From JBFYTX01 sp963739515 (GTDB lineage Bacteria > Chloroflexota > Dehalococcoidia > Dehalococcoidales > RBG-16-60-22): a DNA stretch of 64,000 nt. Below are positions 25,684-33,133 of the stretch, piece by piece; position 1 is the stretch's first letter; the number at the start of each line of letters is the position of its first letter. The stretch lies in the NCBI GenBank assembly GCA_963739515.1, contig CAVUAO010000005.1, positions 68,894-132,893 on the forward strand, written 5' to 3'. Position numbers and translations under genes: made by a program. The notes under the pieces are model-generated. The model had not been told where the DNA came from and made no database searches. It worked only from the letters and a program-made list of their open reading frames with translations.

Positions 25684-26889
25684 TTACGTCGTATATTCGG
25701 CGTTTATTTTGACGTATTCCTCGGAAAGGTCGCAGCCCCAGGCCGTAGCCCCGCCGCGCCCCAGGTGAAGGTTCAGCGCTATAAGTACCTCTTTGCCGTT
25801 GAGGTGTTTCACCACATCCTTTTTCTCGAAAGAGACTGGTTCTCCGCCTTGCACCACGCGCGTCTCGCCGAGATATAGTTCCATCTTTTCCGGCCTGACC
25901 GCCGCGCCGGAGCGCCCTGCCGCCGCCAGCACTCTGCCCCAGTTGGGGTCGCTGCCATGCACCGCTGATTTCACCAGCAAGGAGCTGACAATCGTCCGCG
26001 CCGCCAGCCGGGCGTCCTTAAGACTGGCCGCGCCGCTAACTTTAACTTCTATCAGCTTCGTTGCCCCTTCGCCGTCGCGGGCGCACTCCCGCGCCAGATA
26101 GATACAGACCTTATTCAGCGCCTGCTGAAAGACCTCCGCCCGGTCGCTGTCTTTAGCGATAGTGTTACCGCCGGCCAGACCGTTCGCCATGATGAGCACC
26201 GTATCGTTGGTGCTGCCGTCTCCGTCGATAGACAGCATGTTGAAAGAGATATCCGCTGCTTTACGCAGCGCCTGGCGCAGGAACGCGGTATCGACGGGTG
26301 CATCGGTGGTCAGGAAACAGAGCAGGGTCGCCAGGTCGGGATGTATCATGCCCGAACCCTTTAACATCCCCCCGATGGTAAAACCTCCCGCTTTTACCGC
26401 TATCTCTTTGGGCACGGTGTCCGTGGTCATAATCGCCCGGGCGAGGTCGTGGCCGCCTTCCGCCGAGAGTACTATCCTGGGTATCGCCCGCCGGATACGT
26501 TCCATCGGCAGTGTTGTGCCGATGACGCCCGTGCTGGCCGCCAGGACTTCCTCCGGCTTGACGCCGGTGTGGCGCGCGGCCAGCGCCGCCATCTCGATAG
26601 CGTCCGCCATGCCCTGTTCCCCGGTACAGGCGTTGGCGCAGCCGCTGTTCATCACCACGGCCCTGGCCATGCCCTTTTTCAGTCGTTGCTGGTTGAGCAG
26701 TACCGACGCCGCTTTCACTTTATTAGTCGTGAACACCGCCGCCGCGTTACAGGGCACTTTGGATAACAATATGCCGAGGTCGAGCCGGTGCTTGTCTTCA
26801 TATTTGATGCCGGCATTGGTCGCGCCGGCCAGAAATCCCTGTGGCGTCGTTACCCCGCCCGACGACAAAAACTCCAATTTTATTAGCAT
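25684..26889 (-). CDS. argJ: Glutamate N-acetyltransferase / amino-acid acetyltransferase
   Basis: Transfers acetyl groups between ornithine and glutamate, giving the cyclic pathway. The 401-residue precursor contains the self-cleavage site in PDLATLLCFLTTDAPVD (Thr after ATLL-preceding Ala, near residue 182) that yields two subunits, plus VMNSGCANACTG and NWGRVLAAAGRSG. It heads the arginine cluster. The ATG follows a good promoter after 6 nt and has no spaced Shine-Dalgarno, indicating a leaderless message. argC and argF are absent from this window. Confidence 0.94.
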   Translation of the reverse strand: MLIKLEFLSSGGVTTPQGFLAGATNAGIKYEDKHRLDLGILLSKVPCNAAAVFTTNKVKAASVLLNQQRLKKGMARAVVMNSGCANACTGEQGMADAIEMAALAARHTGVKPEEVLAASTGVIGTTLPMERIRRAIPRIVLSAEGGHDLARAIMTTDTVPKEIAVKAGGFTIGGMLKGSGMIHPDLATLLCFLTTDAPVDTAFLRQALRKAADISFNMLSIDGDGSTNDTVLIMANGLAGGNTIAKDSDRAEVFQQALNKVCIYLARECARDGEGATKLIEVKVSGAASLKDARLAARTIVSSLLVKSAVHGSDPNWGRVLAAAGRSGAAVRPEKMELYLGETRVVQGGEPVSFEKKDVVKHLNGKEVLIALNLHLGRGGATAWGCDLSEEYVKINAEYTT

Positions 26890-26895
26890 TCCTCA

Positions 26896-26924
26896 AATAT
26901 ATCATATTCAGCTTCGGCAGGCAA
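26896..26924 (-). promoter_or_regulatory. Promoter of the arg cluster (leaderless argJ)
   Basis: On the minus strand TTGCCT (26924-26919), 17 bp and TATATT (26901-26896) with extended TGA. The -10 ends 6 nt before the argJ ATG. Confidence 0.6.
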
Positions 26925-26945
26925 TAATATGTTAATCAGCCCGGC

Positions 26946-26974
26946 TTGAAACCGCCGCGGGCGAATGCTAAACT
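26946..26974 (+). promoter_or_regulatory. Promoter directly in front of the fumarylacetoacetase-family gene
   Basis: TTGAAA (26946-26951), 17 bp and TAAACT (26969-26974) with extended TGC. The GTG start at 26981 is 6 nt beyond the -10, so the mRNA is probably leaderless. It is divergent from the argJ promoter. Confidence 0.62.
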
Positions 26975-26980
26975 CAGACT

Positions 26981-27739
26981 GTGAAAATACTCAGGTTTGC
27001 TATTGGCGGCAGAATCGAATACGGTGTCCAGGACGGCGATATGATACAGGGTATCGTTGGCGAGCCGTACGAGGAAATACAATTTACCAATAACTATTAC
27101 CGCCCCACCGAAATGAGGCTGCTGCCGCCCTGTTTGCCCTCTAAAATCGTCGCCCTCGGGGTGAACTACCGCAGCCACGGCGAGGAAATGAAAAGCCCCC
27201 TCCCCGATGAGCCCCTCATCTTTATCAAGCCTTCGACCTCGGTCATCGGCACGGAAGACAATATCGTTTATCCGGAGTCATCGAAGAGGGTCGATTACGA
27301 GGGCGAGCTGGGCGTGGTCATCAAGTCGGTCGCCTGCCGCGTCTCTCAAGAGGAAGCCTTCGACTATATCCTGGGCTATACCTGCGTCAACGACGTCACC
27401 GCCCGCGACCTCCAGGCTAAGGATAGGCAGTGGACGCGCGCCAAGGGCTTCGATACTTTCTGCCCCCTCGGCCCCTGCATCGAGACCGAGCTCGACCCCT
27501 CCGACCTTGCTTTGGAGACCGTCCTCAACGGCGAAATCAAGCAGCAGACCCGCACCAGCCAGCTCATTTTCCCCGTCGCTGTGCTGGTAAGCTTTATCTC
27601 TCACGTCATGACCCTGCTCCCCGGCGACGTTATCGCTACCGGCACGCCCGGCGGCATCGGCCCCATGCAGCCGGGCGATATCGTCGAGGTCAAGATCGAG
27701 GGCATCGGCACACTGAGGAATTACGTGGTAAAACAATAA
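26981..27739 (+). CDS. Fumarylacetoacetate hydrolase-family protein
   Basis: A 252-residue member of the FAH superfamily, which cleaves or isomerises acylpyruvates and related keto acids with a divalent metal. The metal site is visible as VDYEGELGVVIKS (E-x-E, about 104-116) and the downstream Asp in YTCVNDVTARDLQ. KIVALGVNYRSHGEEM and GDVIATGTPGGIGPMQPGD are further signatures. The GTG start is fixed by a promoter ending 6 nt upstream. A frameshifted pyruvate-kinase C-domain gene follows after 21 nt and may be cotranscribed. Confidence 0.9.
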   Translation: MKILRFAIGGRIEYGVQDGDMIQGIVGEPYEEIQFTNNYYRPTEMRLLPPCLPSKIVALGVNYRSHGEEMKSPLPDEPLIFIKPSTSVIGTEDNIVYPESSKRVDYEGELGVVIKSVACRVSQEEAFDYILGYTCVNDVTARDLQAKDRQWTRAKGFDTFCPLGPCIETELDPSDLALETVLNGEIKQQTRTSQLIFPVAVLVSFISHVMTLLPGDVIATGTPGGIGPMQPGDIVEVKIEGIGTLRNYVVKQ

Positions 27740-27760
27740 AACATCTTAACAAGGAGTCTT

Positions 27761-28340
27761 ATGGAACTGAAAACAACCTATTTTGACAAGCCGGGCGGCG
27801 CGGAAAATACCGCAAAGACCCTGGCGCTGGCTAAAGCGCGGGCGAAAGAGCTCGGCATCAAGACCGTCATTCTTGCTTCAACGGTCGGCGGCACCGCCGT
27901 TAAAGCCGTCGATGTCTTTAAAGGCTATAAAGTAATCGTGGTCACCCATGTGGCCGGTTTCCGTGACGCCAATACCCAGGAGTTCACTGAAGAAAACCGG
28001 AAAATCGTGGAAGATAAAGGCGGCATTATCCTGACCGCCGCCCACGCCTTCGGCGGCATCCACCGCGCCCTGAGTGCCGCCCGGCGGGCCGCCTGCCCCT
28101 TCTTCGGCTATCGGCGATGTCGTCGCCATGACCCTCCGGATGTTCGGGCAGGGCATGAAGGTCGCCTGTGAAATCGCCGCCATGGCCGCCGATGCCGGTC
28201 TAGTCCGCACCGACGAAGAGGTCATTGCCATCGGCGGCACGGGCCGCGGCGCGGATACCGCTTTGGTCCTCCAGCCGGAATGTACTCACCGCTTTTTCGG
28301 TCTCAAGGTCAAAGAAATTATCTGCAAGCCGCGTCTCTAG
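27761..28340 (+). pseudogene. Pyruvate kinase alpha/beta (C-terminal) domain-like protein, frameshifted
   Basis: The first part (MELKTTYFDKPGGAENTAKTL to AHAFGGIHRALSAA) and the second (SAIGDVVAMTLRMFGQGMKV to KVKEIICKPRL) together make the stand-alone pyruvate-kinase C-terminal domain protein of about 190 residues found in many anaerobes. They lie in different frames: the switch falls between about 28075 and 28100, in a C/G-rich run, and corresponds to one extra base. Both halves look fully conserved, so a recent mutation or an assembly error is likelier than old decay. AAGGAG precedes the ATG at 27761. The role of this family is not established; it may bind an allosteric ligand. Confidence 0.8.
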
Positions 28341-28355
28341 CGTCGGTGAGGAAAA

Positions 28356-28907
28356 ATGCATCATACTCTTAGGTTCTATAGCGGCAACCGCCGGATTGTC
28401 TTGCGGTTCTATATGTTCTTTGCCCGCTTCACCCGGCTCCCCCTGCTGGGTCGGCTGGCCAGGTGGCTGGCTAACACTTACGGGCGCAGCCTTCACCGGG
28501 CTTATTTGCTGACGCCGGCCGAAGCGGCCGACCTGGTCGCTGCCGCCGAGGGGGTGGCTCTGGCCAAGTGCGATTGCCGCCGGACCTTTAAAAAGTGCGA
28601 CCATCCCATTGACGCGGAGATATTGCTCGGCCCCACGCGCCATGTCGTTCAGGAAGCGATGGGGAAAGATGCGCGGGAAATAACCCGTGAACAAGCCGGG
28701 GAAATCCTGCGCGAGAACCAGCGGCGCGGGCTGATTTTCACTATCATCAAGTGCCGCGGCGACTTTTTTGCGATATGCAGTTGCTGCTCCTGCTGCTGCG
28801 TGCCGCTGCGGCTCAGCAAGCAGTATGGTATCGGCGAAGCGCTCGTCCGGCACGCGGATATTGTGAAAGAGTACCGGGAGTTCCAGTCGGCCTATAAGGG
28901 CGATTAA
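28356..28907 (+). CDS. Cysteine-rich protein, probable metal or Fe-S binder
   Basis: A 183-residue protein with ten cysteines in two groups: Cys72, Cys74 and Cys81 in AKCDCRRTFKKCDHPI, and Cys133 plus a dense block Cys141, 143, 144, 146, 147, 148 in ICSCCSCCCVPLRL. The N-terminus is basic and aromatic with a hydrophobic stretch (FYMFFARFTRLPLLGRLARWL) that could lie along the membrane. The pattern suggests binding of one or two Fe-S clusters. I recognise the general type from anaerobes but can give no function. It starts 15 nt after the pyruvate-kinase-domain gene and overlaps the convergent hydrolase gene by 4 nt. Confidence 0.75.
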   Translation: MHHTLRFYSGNRRIVLRFYMFFARFTRLPLLGRLARWLANTYGRSLHRAYLLTPAEAADLVAAAEGVALAKCDCRRTFKKCDHPIDAEILLGPTRHVVQEAMGKDAREITREQAGEILRENQRRGLIFTIIKCRGDFFAICSCCSCCCVPLRLSKQYGIGEALVRHADIVKEYREFQSAYKGD

Positions 28908-29695
28908 CCCAGGAATCCGGAGACGGTGCTGGAGAATTGCTTGAGTTCGTCCCGGTGGACGTTGTGGCCGACGTTTTCGAAGACCTTCACCTGGCAGTCG
29001 GGAATGACCTCCGCCGCCTGGTAGGCCTGCCGCACCGGCACGATGGGGTCTTTAGCCCCCCACACCAGCAGCGTCGGCACCGCTACCTCGGCGAGCCGGT
29101 CCTTGAGAACCAGGGATTGCTGTGTGAACGTGGTGATGTTGCCGCCCACCGTCATGCTGCCGGTTGACAGCGGCATGATGAACTCGGCGGGGTTCAGGTG
29201 CTCGACCAGCCACTTAACGCTTTTCAGCAGCGCTATGGTCATCACCCCCACCGACCGCACTAAAGCCGGGATCGAGAACAGCCTGACCCAGAAAGCGATT
29301 TCCCTCCCCAGGCACAGACTGCTCACCAGCACCAGCTTCTTGATTTTCTGCGGCGATTTTAAGGTATAGTCGAGGGCGATGCCGCCTCCCAATGAATGTC
29401 CCACGAGGTTGAATTTCTCCAGCCCCAGGTTGCTGGCGAAGCTGCCGAGGAACGTGGAAAGCTCGTGGACATAGTAGTCGCCGGCCAGCGGCTGGCTGCC
29501 CCCGTAGCCCGGCAGGTCCGGGGCGTATACGGTATATTTCTCCGAGAGTTCGGAGATATTTTTCCACCAGCTGCGGGCGTCCCCGCCTCCCCCGTGGATG
29601 ACCACCAGCGGCTCTCCCTTTCCGGCGGTGTAATAATGGACGTCGCGTCCGTCGACCTTGATGGTCTTGCCCTGTATATTATCGGTGCTTGTCAT
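28904..29695 (-). CDS. Alpha/beta hydrolase
   Basis: A 263-residue cytoplasmic alpha/beta hydrolase of the ester/meta-cleavage-product hydrolase type. The oxyanion-hole motif is VVIHGGGGDARSWW (about 31-44), the nucleophile elbow NLVGHSLGGGIA (Ser near 101), the acid Asp is in LVWGAKDPIVPV and the His in ENVGHNVHRDE. The lid region (about 130-180) is hydrophobic. The substrate is unknown. A long non-coding stretch with hairpins lies upstream. Confidence 0.88.
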   Translation of the reverse strand: MTSTDNIQGKTIKVDGRDVHYYTAGKGEPLVVIHGGGGDARSWWKNISELSEKYTVYAPDLPGYGGSQPLAGDYYVHELSTFLGSFASNLGLEKFNLVGHSLGGGIALDYTLKSPQKIKKLVLVSSLCLGREIAFWVRLFSIPALVRSVGVMTIALLKSVKWLVEHLNPAEFIMPLSTGSMTVGGNITTFTQQSLVLKDRLAEVAVPTLLVWGAKDPIVPVRQAYQAAEVIPDCQVKVFENVGHNVHRDELKQFSSTVSGFLG

Positions 29696-30038
29696 TTAAA
29701 ATATCTTCTTTCTAGAAAGCCAACATCTGTAATTTTATCGGTAGCATGATACAGGCGTGTCACATGTGCCATTTGAAACACTACGAAAAAGTCACAGTAT
29801 TTACTCTCACTATATATAACGCTTAAGGGTAGCTCGGAGTTACCTCGGTCTCTCACTAGATTGTAACATCGCCCGGTCTCCGGGGCGCAACGGCTTTACC
29901 CCTTACTTTGGTGGGATGTTGCCATGTATCTTGGTATGCCTATCTCTATCTTAAGGAGAAAATGTTAAGTATTTGTTAATAAAAACGGAGAGGGGCGAAA
30001 TGCCCCTCCCCATGATTGATTCAGCTATTTAGCTGGCT
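29696..30038. other. Non-coding region with hairpins upstream of the hydrolase gene
   Basis: No gene is seen. The stretch contains an 8-bp palindrome CACATGTG (29761-29768), an AT-rich segment (TATATATAAC near 29812) and a GC-rich stem (GCCCCGG/CCGGGC on the minus strand, 29872-29887). A terminator for the cyclase-family gene lies at the right end. The middle, about 29820-29935, could be a structured 5' leader of the hydrolase mRNA; it matches no riboswitch class that I recognise. Confidence 0.4.
29978..30012 (-). terminator. Intrinsic terminator of the cyclase-family gene
   Basis: On the minus strand the stem GGGGAGGGGC/GCCCCTCTCC (one mismatch) closes a five-base loop and is followed by TTTTTATTAAC. 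It starts about 27 nt after the stop at 30039. Confidence 0.75.
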
Positions 30039-30701
30039 CTACTTTTTGAGCGGCCGCAAGATGGCGCGGCAGGGACCGGCGTCGCCGTTCCACATTAGCA
30101 GCGGCAGGCACAACAGCTCGTACTCGCCGGGCGGCACGCCGTTCAGGGCGCAGTCCTCCAGCACGTAAATGCCGGCGCCGAGCAGCGCCGTGTGCGTCTT
30201 GCCGATGTTTTCCGGCCGTTTGTAGGAGCCGATGGTGATAAAGTCGATGCCGACCAGCCGGACGCCGACTTCCACGAGGTAATCGGCCGCGCTTTCGTCC
30301 AGGTAGCAGTAGTCGTCGTTGAACTTTTCGGCCTCGTAGCCCGCCGGCGAGTTGCGGGTCTTGAAGAGCACGCGCTCACCCTTTTTGATGTGGTATTTTT
30401 TAATCTCGGCGGCTTTAATGCTTTCCCTGTCTTTTATGGCGATGACGCGCGCCTGCCCGATGGTCGCGTCCAGCGGCATGTCGCTGATGGTCGAGCCGCC
30501 CTCGATAAAGTGCAGGGGCGAGTCGATGTGCGTGCCGGTGTGCGAAATAATCTCCAGCATGGACATGGTTACCTTGGAGCCGAGGGCGCGGTCACTGAAG
30601 CGGTAAATTTTAGGCGGGACGGGGTCGGTGGGGAAATAGACCATGCCCTGCTTGAGCGGGACGGAGATATCGTACCAGCCCCGGGGTACTTTAACAGCCA
30701 T
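30039..30701 (-). CDS. Cyclase-family (kynurenine formamidase-like) metal hydrolase
   Basis: A 220-residue protein of the PF04199-type cyclase/formamidase family. The metal-binding signature HTGTHIDSPLHFIEGG (about 55-70) and a later DFITIGSYKRPENIGKTHTALLGAGIYVLED segment fit. Known relatives hydrolyse N-formylkynurenine or open and close cyclic amides and esters; the substrate here is open. The ATG is preceded by AAGGAGG, and a promoter lies 35 nt further up. It is monocistronic, with its own terminator. Confidence 0.85.
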   Translation of the reverse strand: MAVKVPRGWYDISVPLKQGMVYFPTDPVPPKIYRFSDRALGSKVTMSMLEIISHTGTHIDSPLHFIEGGSTISDMPLDATIGQARVIAIKDRESIKAAEIKKYHIKKGERVLFKTRNSPAGYEAEKFNDDYCYLDESAADYLVEVGVRLVGIDFITIGSYKRPENIGKTHTALLGAGIYVLEDCALNGVPPGEYELLCLPLLMWNGDAGPCRAILRPLKK

Positions 30702-30735
30702 GAGAAGCCTCCTTATTAACGATTAATTTTCCTTA

Positions 30736-30765
30736 AGGATAAGGTAAGGCTATATCTTGCGTCAA
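30736..30765 (-). promoter_or_regulatory. Promoter of the cyclase-family gene
   Basis: On the minus strand TTGACG (30765-30760), 18 bp and TATCCT (30741-30736), 34 nt before the ATG. Confidence 0.55.
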
Positions 30766-30775
30766 GGATAGCGAC

Positions 30776-31267
30776 TTATTCTTTTTTCTTAAACTGGTAT
30801 TCTCCGGGCATCTGGCTGGTCGGGACTCCCGCCACGACGGATTTCGCCCACGCGGCGGCCCTTTCCATTTCCCCTTCCACCAGCGGGCCCTTGGTGCTTT
30901 TGACGAAAAATCCCTGGGGCTGTGTGGTGCTGTTGCCGCCTTTGGCTTTAACGGCCGCCTCGATGCGCGGTGCCGCGTAACCGAACACCTTGGTGAAGAC
31001 GTTCTTGAGCCTGGTATCGAAAGCGGCCAGGCGTTTTTCTTTTAGTGCTTCCGCCGGGAGGTTATCGAGGAAAGCTTTAATTGCGACGGTTTGCCGTCCT
31101 CCCTGGGTGGGCGAACCGATGAGTATAAAGTAGTAAGGGGCTAAATCCCCGACCTTGACCTCCCCTACCTTGACCACTTTAGCCTCCGCCCCTAATGCCC
31201 CGCCAATGGCTTTGGCGATTTGCTCCGTGTTGCCGAACTTTGAATCATAGATGACAATAGCTTTCAT
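30776..31267 (-). CDS. Flavodoxin
   Basis: A 163-residue FMN-binding electron carrier. The phosphate loop KAIVIYDSKFGNTEQIAKAI opens the protein, and the FMN-contact loop IGSPTQGGRQTVAIKAFL (about 58-75) is present. The ATG at 31267 is preferred over an upstream start (31312) because GGAGG lies 9 nt before it and the protein then begins with the fold's first strand. The C-terminal half with the FGYAAPRIE and QPQGFFVKSTKGPL segments matches the FldA-like family domain. It is separate from the second flavodoxin-type gene at 32.1 kb. Confidence 0.87.
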   Translation of the reverse strand: MKAIVIYDSKFGNTEQIAKAIGGALGAEAKVVKVGEVKVGDLAPYYFILIGSPTQGGRQTVAIKAFLDNLPAEALKEKRLAAFDTRLKNVFTKVFGYAAPRIEAAVKAKGGNSTTQPQGFFVKSTKGPLVEGEMERAAAWAKSVVAGVPTSQMPGEYQFKKKE

Positions 31268-31490
31268 AAGTAAGAACCTCCGTTTAAAGAGAGATAATTT
31301 AGTGTACTCCAAAACAGGAAAAGAGACAAACGTTTTTGCTCTGGTAACCTATCCCCCTTTTATCCCCTCCCCCCTTTTTTCCTGTCATTCTGAGCGCTCG
31401 CCCTGAGCTTGTCGAAGGGCAGCGAAGAATCCGTTATTAGTAACCTATCCCCCTGCCCCCTTCCCTTCGGATTAAGGGAAGGGGGTATAA

Positions 31491-31524
31491 AAAAAGAGGG
31501 GCTAACGCCCCTCTTAAACACCCC
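31491..31524 (-). repeat. Copy of the GAGGGGCTAGCGCCCCTC palindrome family
   Basis: AGAGGGGCTAACGCCCCTCT (31495-31514) with TTAAACACCCC on its right. On the minus strand it is followed by TTTTTTTATA, so it can terminate transcription from the small membrane-protein gene. Confidence 0.6.
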
Positions 31525-31612
31525 GAATATAAACGGATAAAAATAATGTCAAATGCCTCGTTTGATCTTTCCCTCCTTCGTAAGGAGGGACCAAGGGAGA
31601 ATTAAACCTCCT

Positions 31613-31633
31613 CCGCCCCTCTTAAACACCCCG
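31613..31633 (+). repeat. Half copy of the palindrome family
   Basis: GCCCCTCTTAAACACCCCG matches the right half of the full repeat at 31491 and at 60095; the left arm is missing. Confidence 0.5.
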
Positions 31634-31859
31634 CTTACTTAATGTCATTTCAGCGAAAGCTGGAATCCAGACCGTTAACTTCTCTCCCCTTGTGGGAGAG
31701 ACAAGAGTGAGGGGTGAGCGCGCTTCGCGCGCCCCCACACTTTTTTCCCCTTCGCTCGGAAAGGGACATATGGATAGGACTTGATAGGCGGGAGTATAAT
31801 TTGTGTAAAGAATATACCAGTGAGGCTTGGGGGGTTAGGGCTTATTAATAGCAGGTATC

Positions 31860-32063
31860 TTATTTTTTACGAAGTAAATAAATGCCGCCAAGAAAAACCA
31901 CAAAGCCGACGATACCAACCACCCAAAAGGAAGCTGAATTAGCATGTCCACCAAATAATGAAGTGGCAATTCCGGATTGGATGCCACCAAAGAATGAACC
32001 AAGCATGAGGAGACCGCCAACAATGACTAAACCAATAGACAACAGGAACTTAAGGAATCCCAT
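31860..32063 (-). CDS. Small two-helix membrane protein
   Basis: A 67-residue hydrophobic protein: helix 1 FLKFLLSIGLVIVGGLLMLGSFF, a Gly-rich turn (GGIQSGIATSLFGG) and helix 2 ASFWVVGIVGFVVFLGGIYLL, ending in RKK. AAGGAGG stands 7 nt before the ATG, which supports it as a real gene. No function can be given. It is AT-richer than its neighbours. Confidence 0.65.
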   Translation of the reverse strand: MGFLKFLLSIGLVIVGGLLMLGSFFGGIQSGIATSLFGGHANSASFWVVGIVGFVVFLGGIYLLRKK

Positions 32064-32134
32064 AACATTCCCTCCTTAATTATTTGGTATTTTTTTACTT
32101 GGTTTTTGTATCTTGTTTCTTGTATCTTCCCCCC

Positions 32135-32740
32135 TCACTTCGTATGCGTCCCAAAACTTCCCGGTCCTCCCACAAACTCCGCCGGATACTTAAAATTCAT
32201 TTTCACCAGCGCCACCATCTGCTTCCCCAGGTCGTCCAGGGCTTTGAGGCACTTGGGCATCTTCGCCAGCTCCTCGGGACTGCCGACGTACGCCGAGACC
32301 TGGTTGGCGGGCAGCATCCGCCGCTGCACGATGAAGTAGGTCAGGTCTTTTAAAACGTTCCCCATCCCCAGGCTGCCGCAGGAGGTCACCGCCCCGCAGA
32401 CTTTATTGTTGTAGTTATGCTCCGTGCCGTGGAAGGCAATCGAGCGGTCGATGACCGCTTTCGCCTGGGCGGTCATGCCCCAGAAATATACCGGCGTCCC
32501 CAGGATTAAGCCGTCCGCCCCCATTATCTTCTCGAAGAGCTCCGGCGCGTCGTCCTCGATGTGGCATTTGCCCGTCTTCATGCAGCCCCAGCAGCCGTCG
32601 CAGGGCTGGATGTTCTTCCCGGCGATGCTGTAAAGCTCGACTTCCGCCCCCTCTTGCCGCGCCGCCTCCAGCGCGCGAGTAAGCATGGCGACGGTGTTGC
32701 CTTTGGCCCGCGGACTGAACGATACGCCCAGAATTTTCAT
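32135..32740 (-). CDS. Flavodoxin-type NAD(P)H-dependent FMN oxidoreductase
   Basis: A 201-residue flavoprotein of the iron-sulfur flavoprotein/NADPH-dependent FMN reductase group. It has KILGVSFSPRAKGNTVAMLTRAL (phosphate loop), a cysteine group IQPCDGCWGCMKTGKC (about 46-61) like the cluster site of archaeal iron-sulfur flavoproteins, and LILGTPVYFWGMTAQAKAVIDR. The Cys spacing (C-x2-C-x2-C-x4-C) would allow a 4Fe-4S cluster. AAAGGAG precedes the ATG at 32740. Confidence 0.86.
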   Translation of the reverse strand: MKILGVSFSPRAKGNTVAMLTRALEAARQEGAEVELYSIAGKNIQPCDGCWGCMKTGKCHIEDDAPELFEKIMGADGLILGTPVYFWGMTAQAKAVIDRSIAFHGTEHNYNNKVCGAVTSCGSLGMGNVLKDLTYFIVQRRMLPANQVSAYVGSPEELAKMPKCLKALDDLGKQMVALVKMNFKYPAEFVGGPGSFGTHTK

Positions 32741-32887
32741 CAATATCTCCTTTGGTATTTTTTCTCTCGTGATAGTATATCACTTTCCCCCGCGGACGGT
32801 GACATGATTGTATTGCTTATCGGGACCCTGCGACGTAAGATAAAGCGTCGTCGGAAAAAGTCCGTTCATCCTGAGCTTGTCGAAGGA

Positions 32888-33070
32888 CTTACCATAAATC
32901 GAAAAACGAATACCCCGGTTTTGAAGCTGGACTTAACATATAACGAAAAACGAATACCCGGAAAAATGAAGCTAACTTTACATATTCTAAAAACGAATGC
33001 TAGCTACGAAATTCCTAAATTTAGCTACGAAACGGCGAAAAAAAATTTTGAAAAACGAATAATATCCCGA
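32888..33070 (+). repeat. Four-unit AAAAACGAATA repeat array, copy A
   Basis: Four occurrences of (G/T)AAAAACGAAT(A/G) at 32901, 32945, 32988 and 33050, spaced 44, 43 and 62 bp. Between them lie AAGCTGG...TTAACATA, AAGCTAAC...TTACATA and two TAGCTACGAAA boxes. The same order, sequence and spacing occur on the opposite strand at 39656-39830. Confidence 0.75.
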
Positions 33071-33106
33071 AAAAAGGAGAGCCCCGGTTATTCTCGGGGC
33101 TCTCGT
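33070..33106 (-). terminator. Terminator of the selenoprotein operon
   Basis: A 10-bp perfect stem GAGAGCCCCG/CGGGGCTCTC (33077-33086 with 33095-33104) followed on the minus strand by CTTTTTT. It ends about 30 nt after the stop at 33134. Confidence 0.85.
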
Positions 33107-33133
33107 GAGCACTTTGACAATCTATTTATCGCG

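Larger units (their letters stand above)
31313..31859. other. Repeat-filled intergenic region
   Basis: No gene. It contains a 50-bp stretch with the CCTGAGCTTGTCGAAGG motif (31384-31435), two copies of the GAGGGGCTAGCGCCCCTC-type repeat, and inverted pairs such as CCCTTCCCTTCGG/AAGGGAAGGG (31459-31483), CCCTCCTTCGTAAGGAGGG (31571-31589) and CTCTCCCCTTGTGGGAGAG (31681-31699). This mixture is typical of repeat dumps between genes in this chromosome. Confidence 0.6.
32744..33133. other. Intergenic region holding the first copy of the four-unit repeat
   Basis: No convincing gene. From left to right: a GAGCTTGTCGAAGGA repeat (32870-32887), the four-unit AAAAACGAATA array (32888-33070) and the terminator of the selenoprotein gene. 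The long plus-strand frame across this region is not protein-like. Confidence 0.6.

Noticed and set aside
31835..32023. 62-codon minus-strand ORF over the small membrane protein
   Set aside because: It overlaps the better-supported frame that has a strong ribosome binding site, and its start lies inside that gene.
32888..33070. CRISPR array
   Set aside because: The units are degenerate, the spacing is uneven (44, 43, 62 bp), spacers are themselves similar between copies and there are no cas genes nearby.
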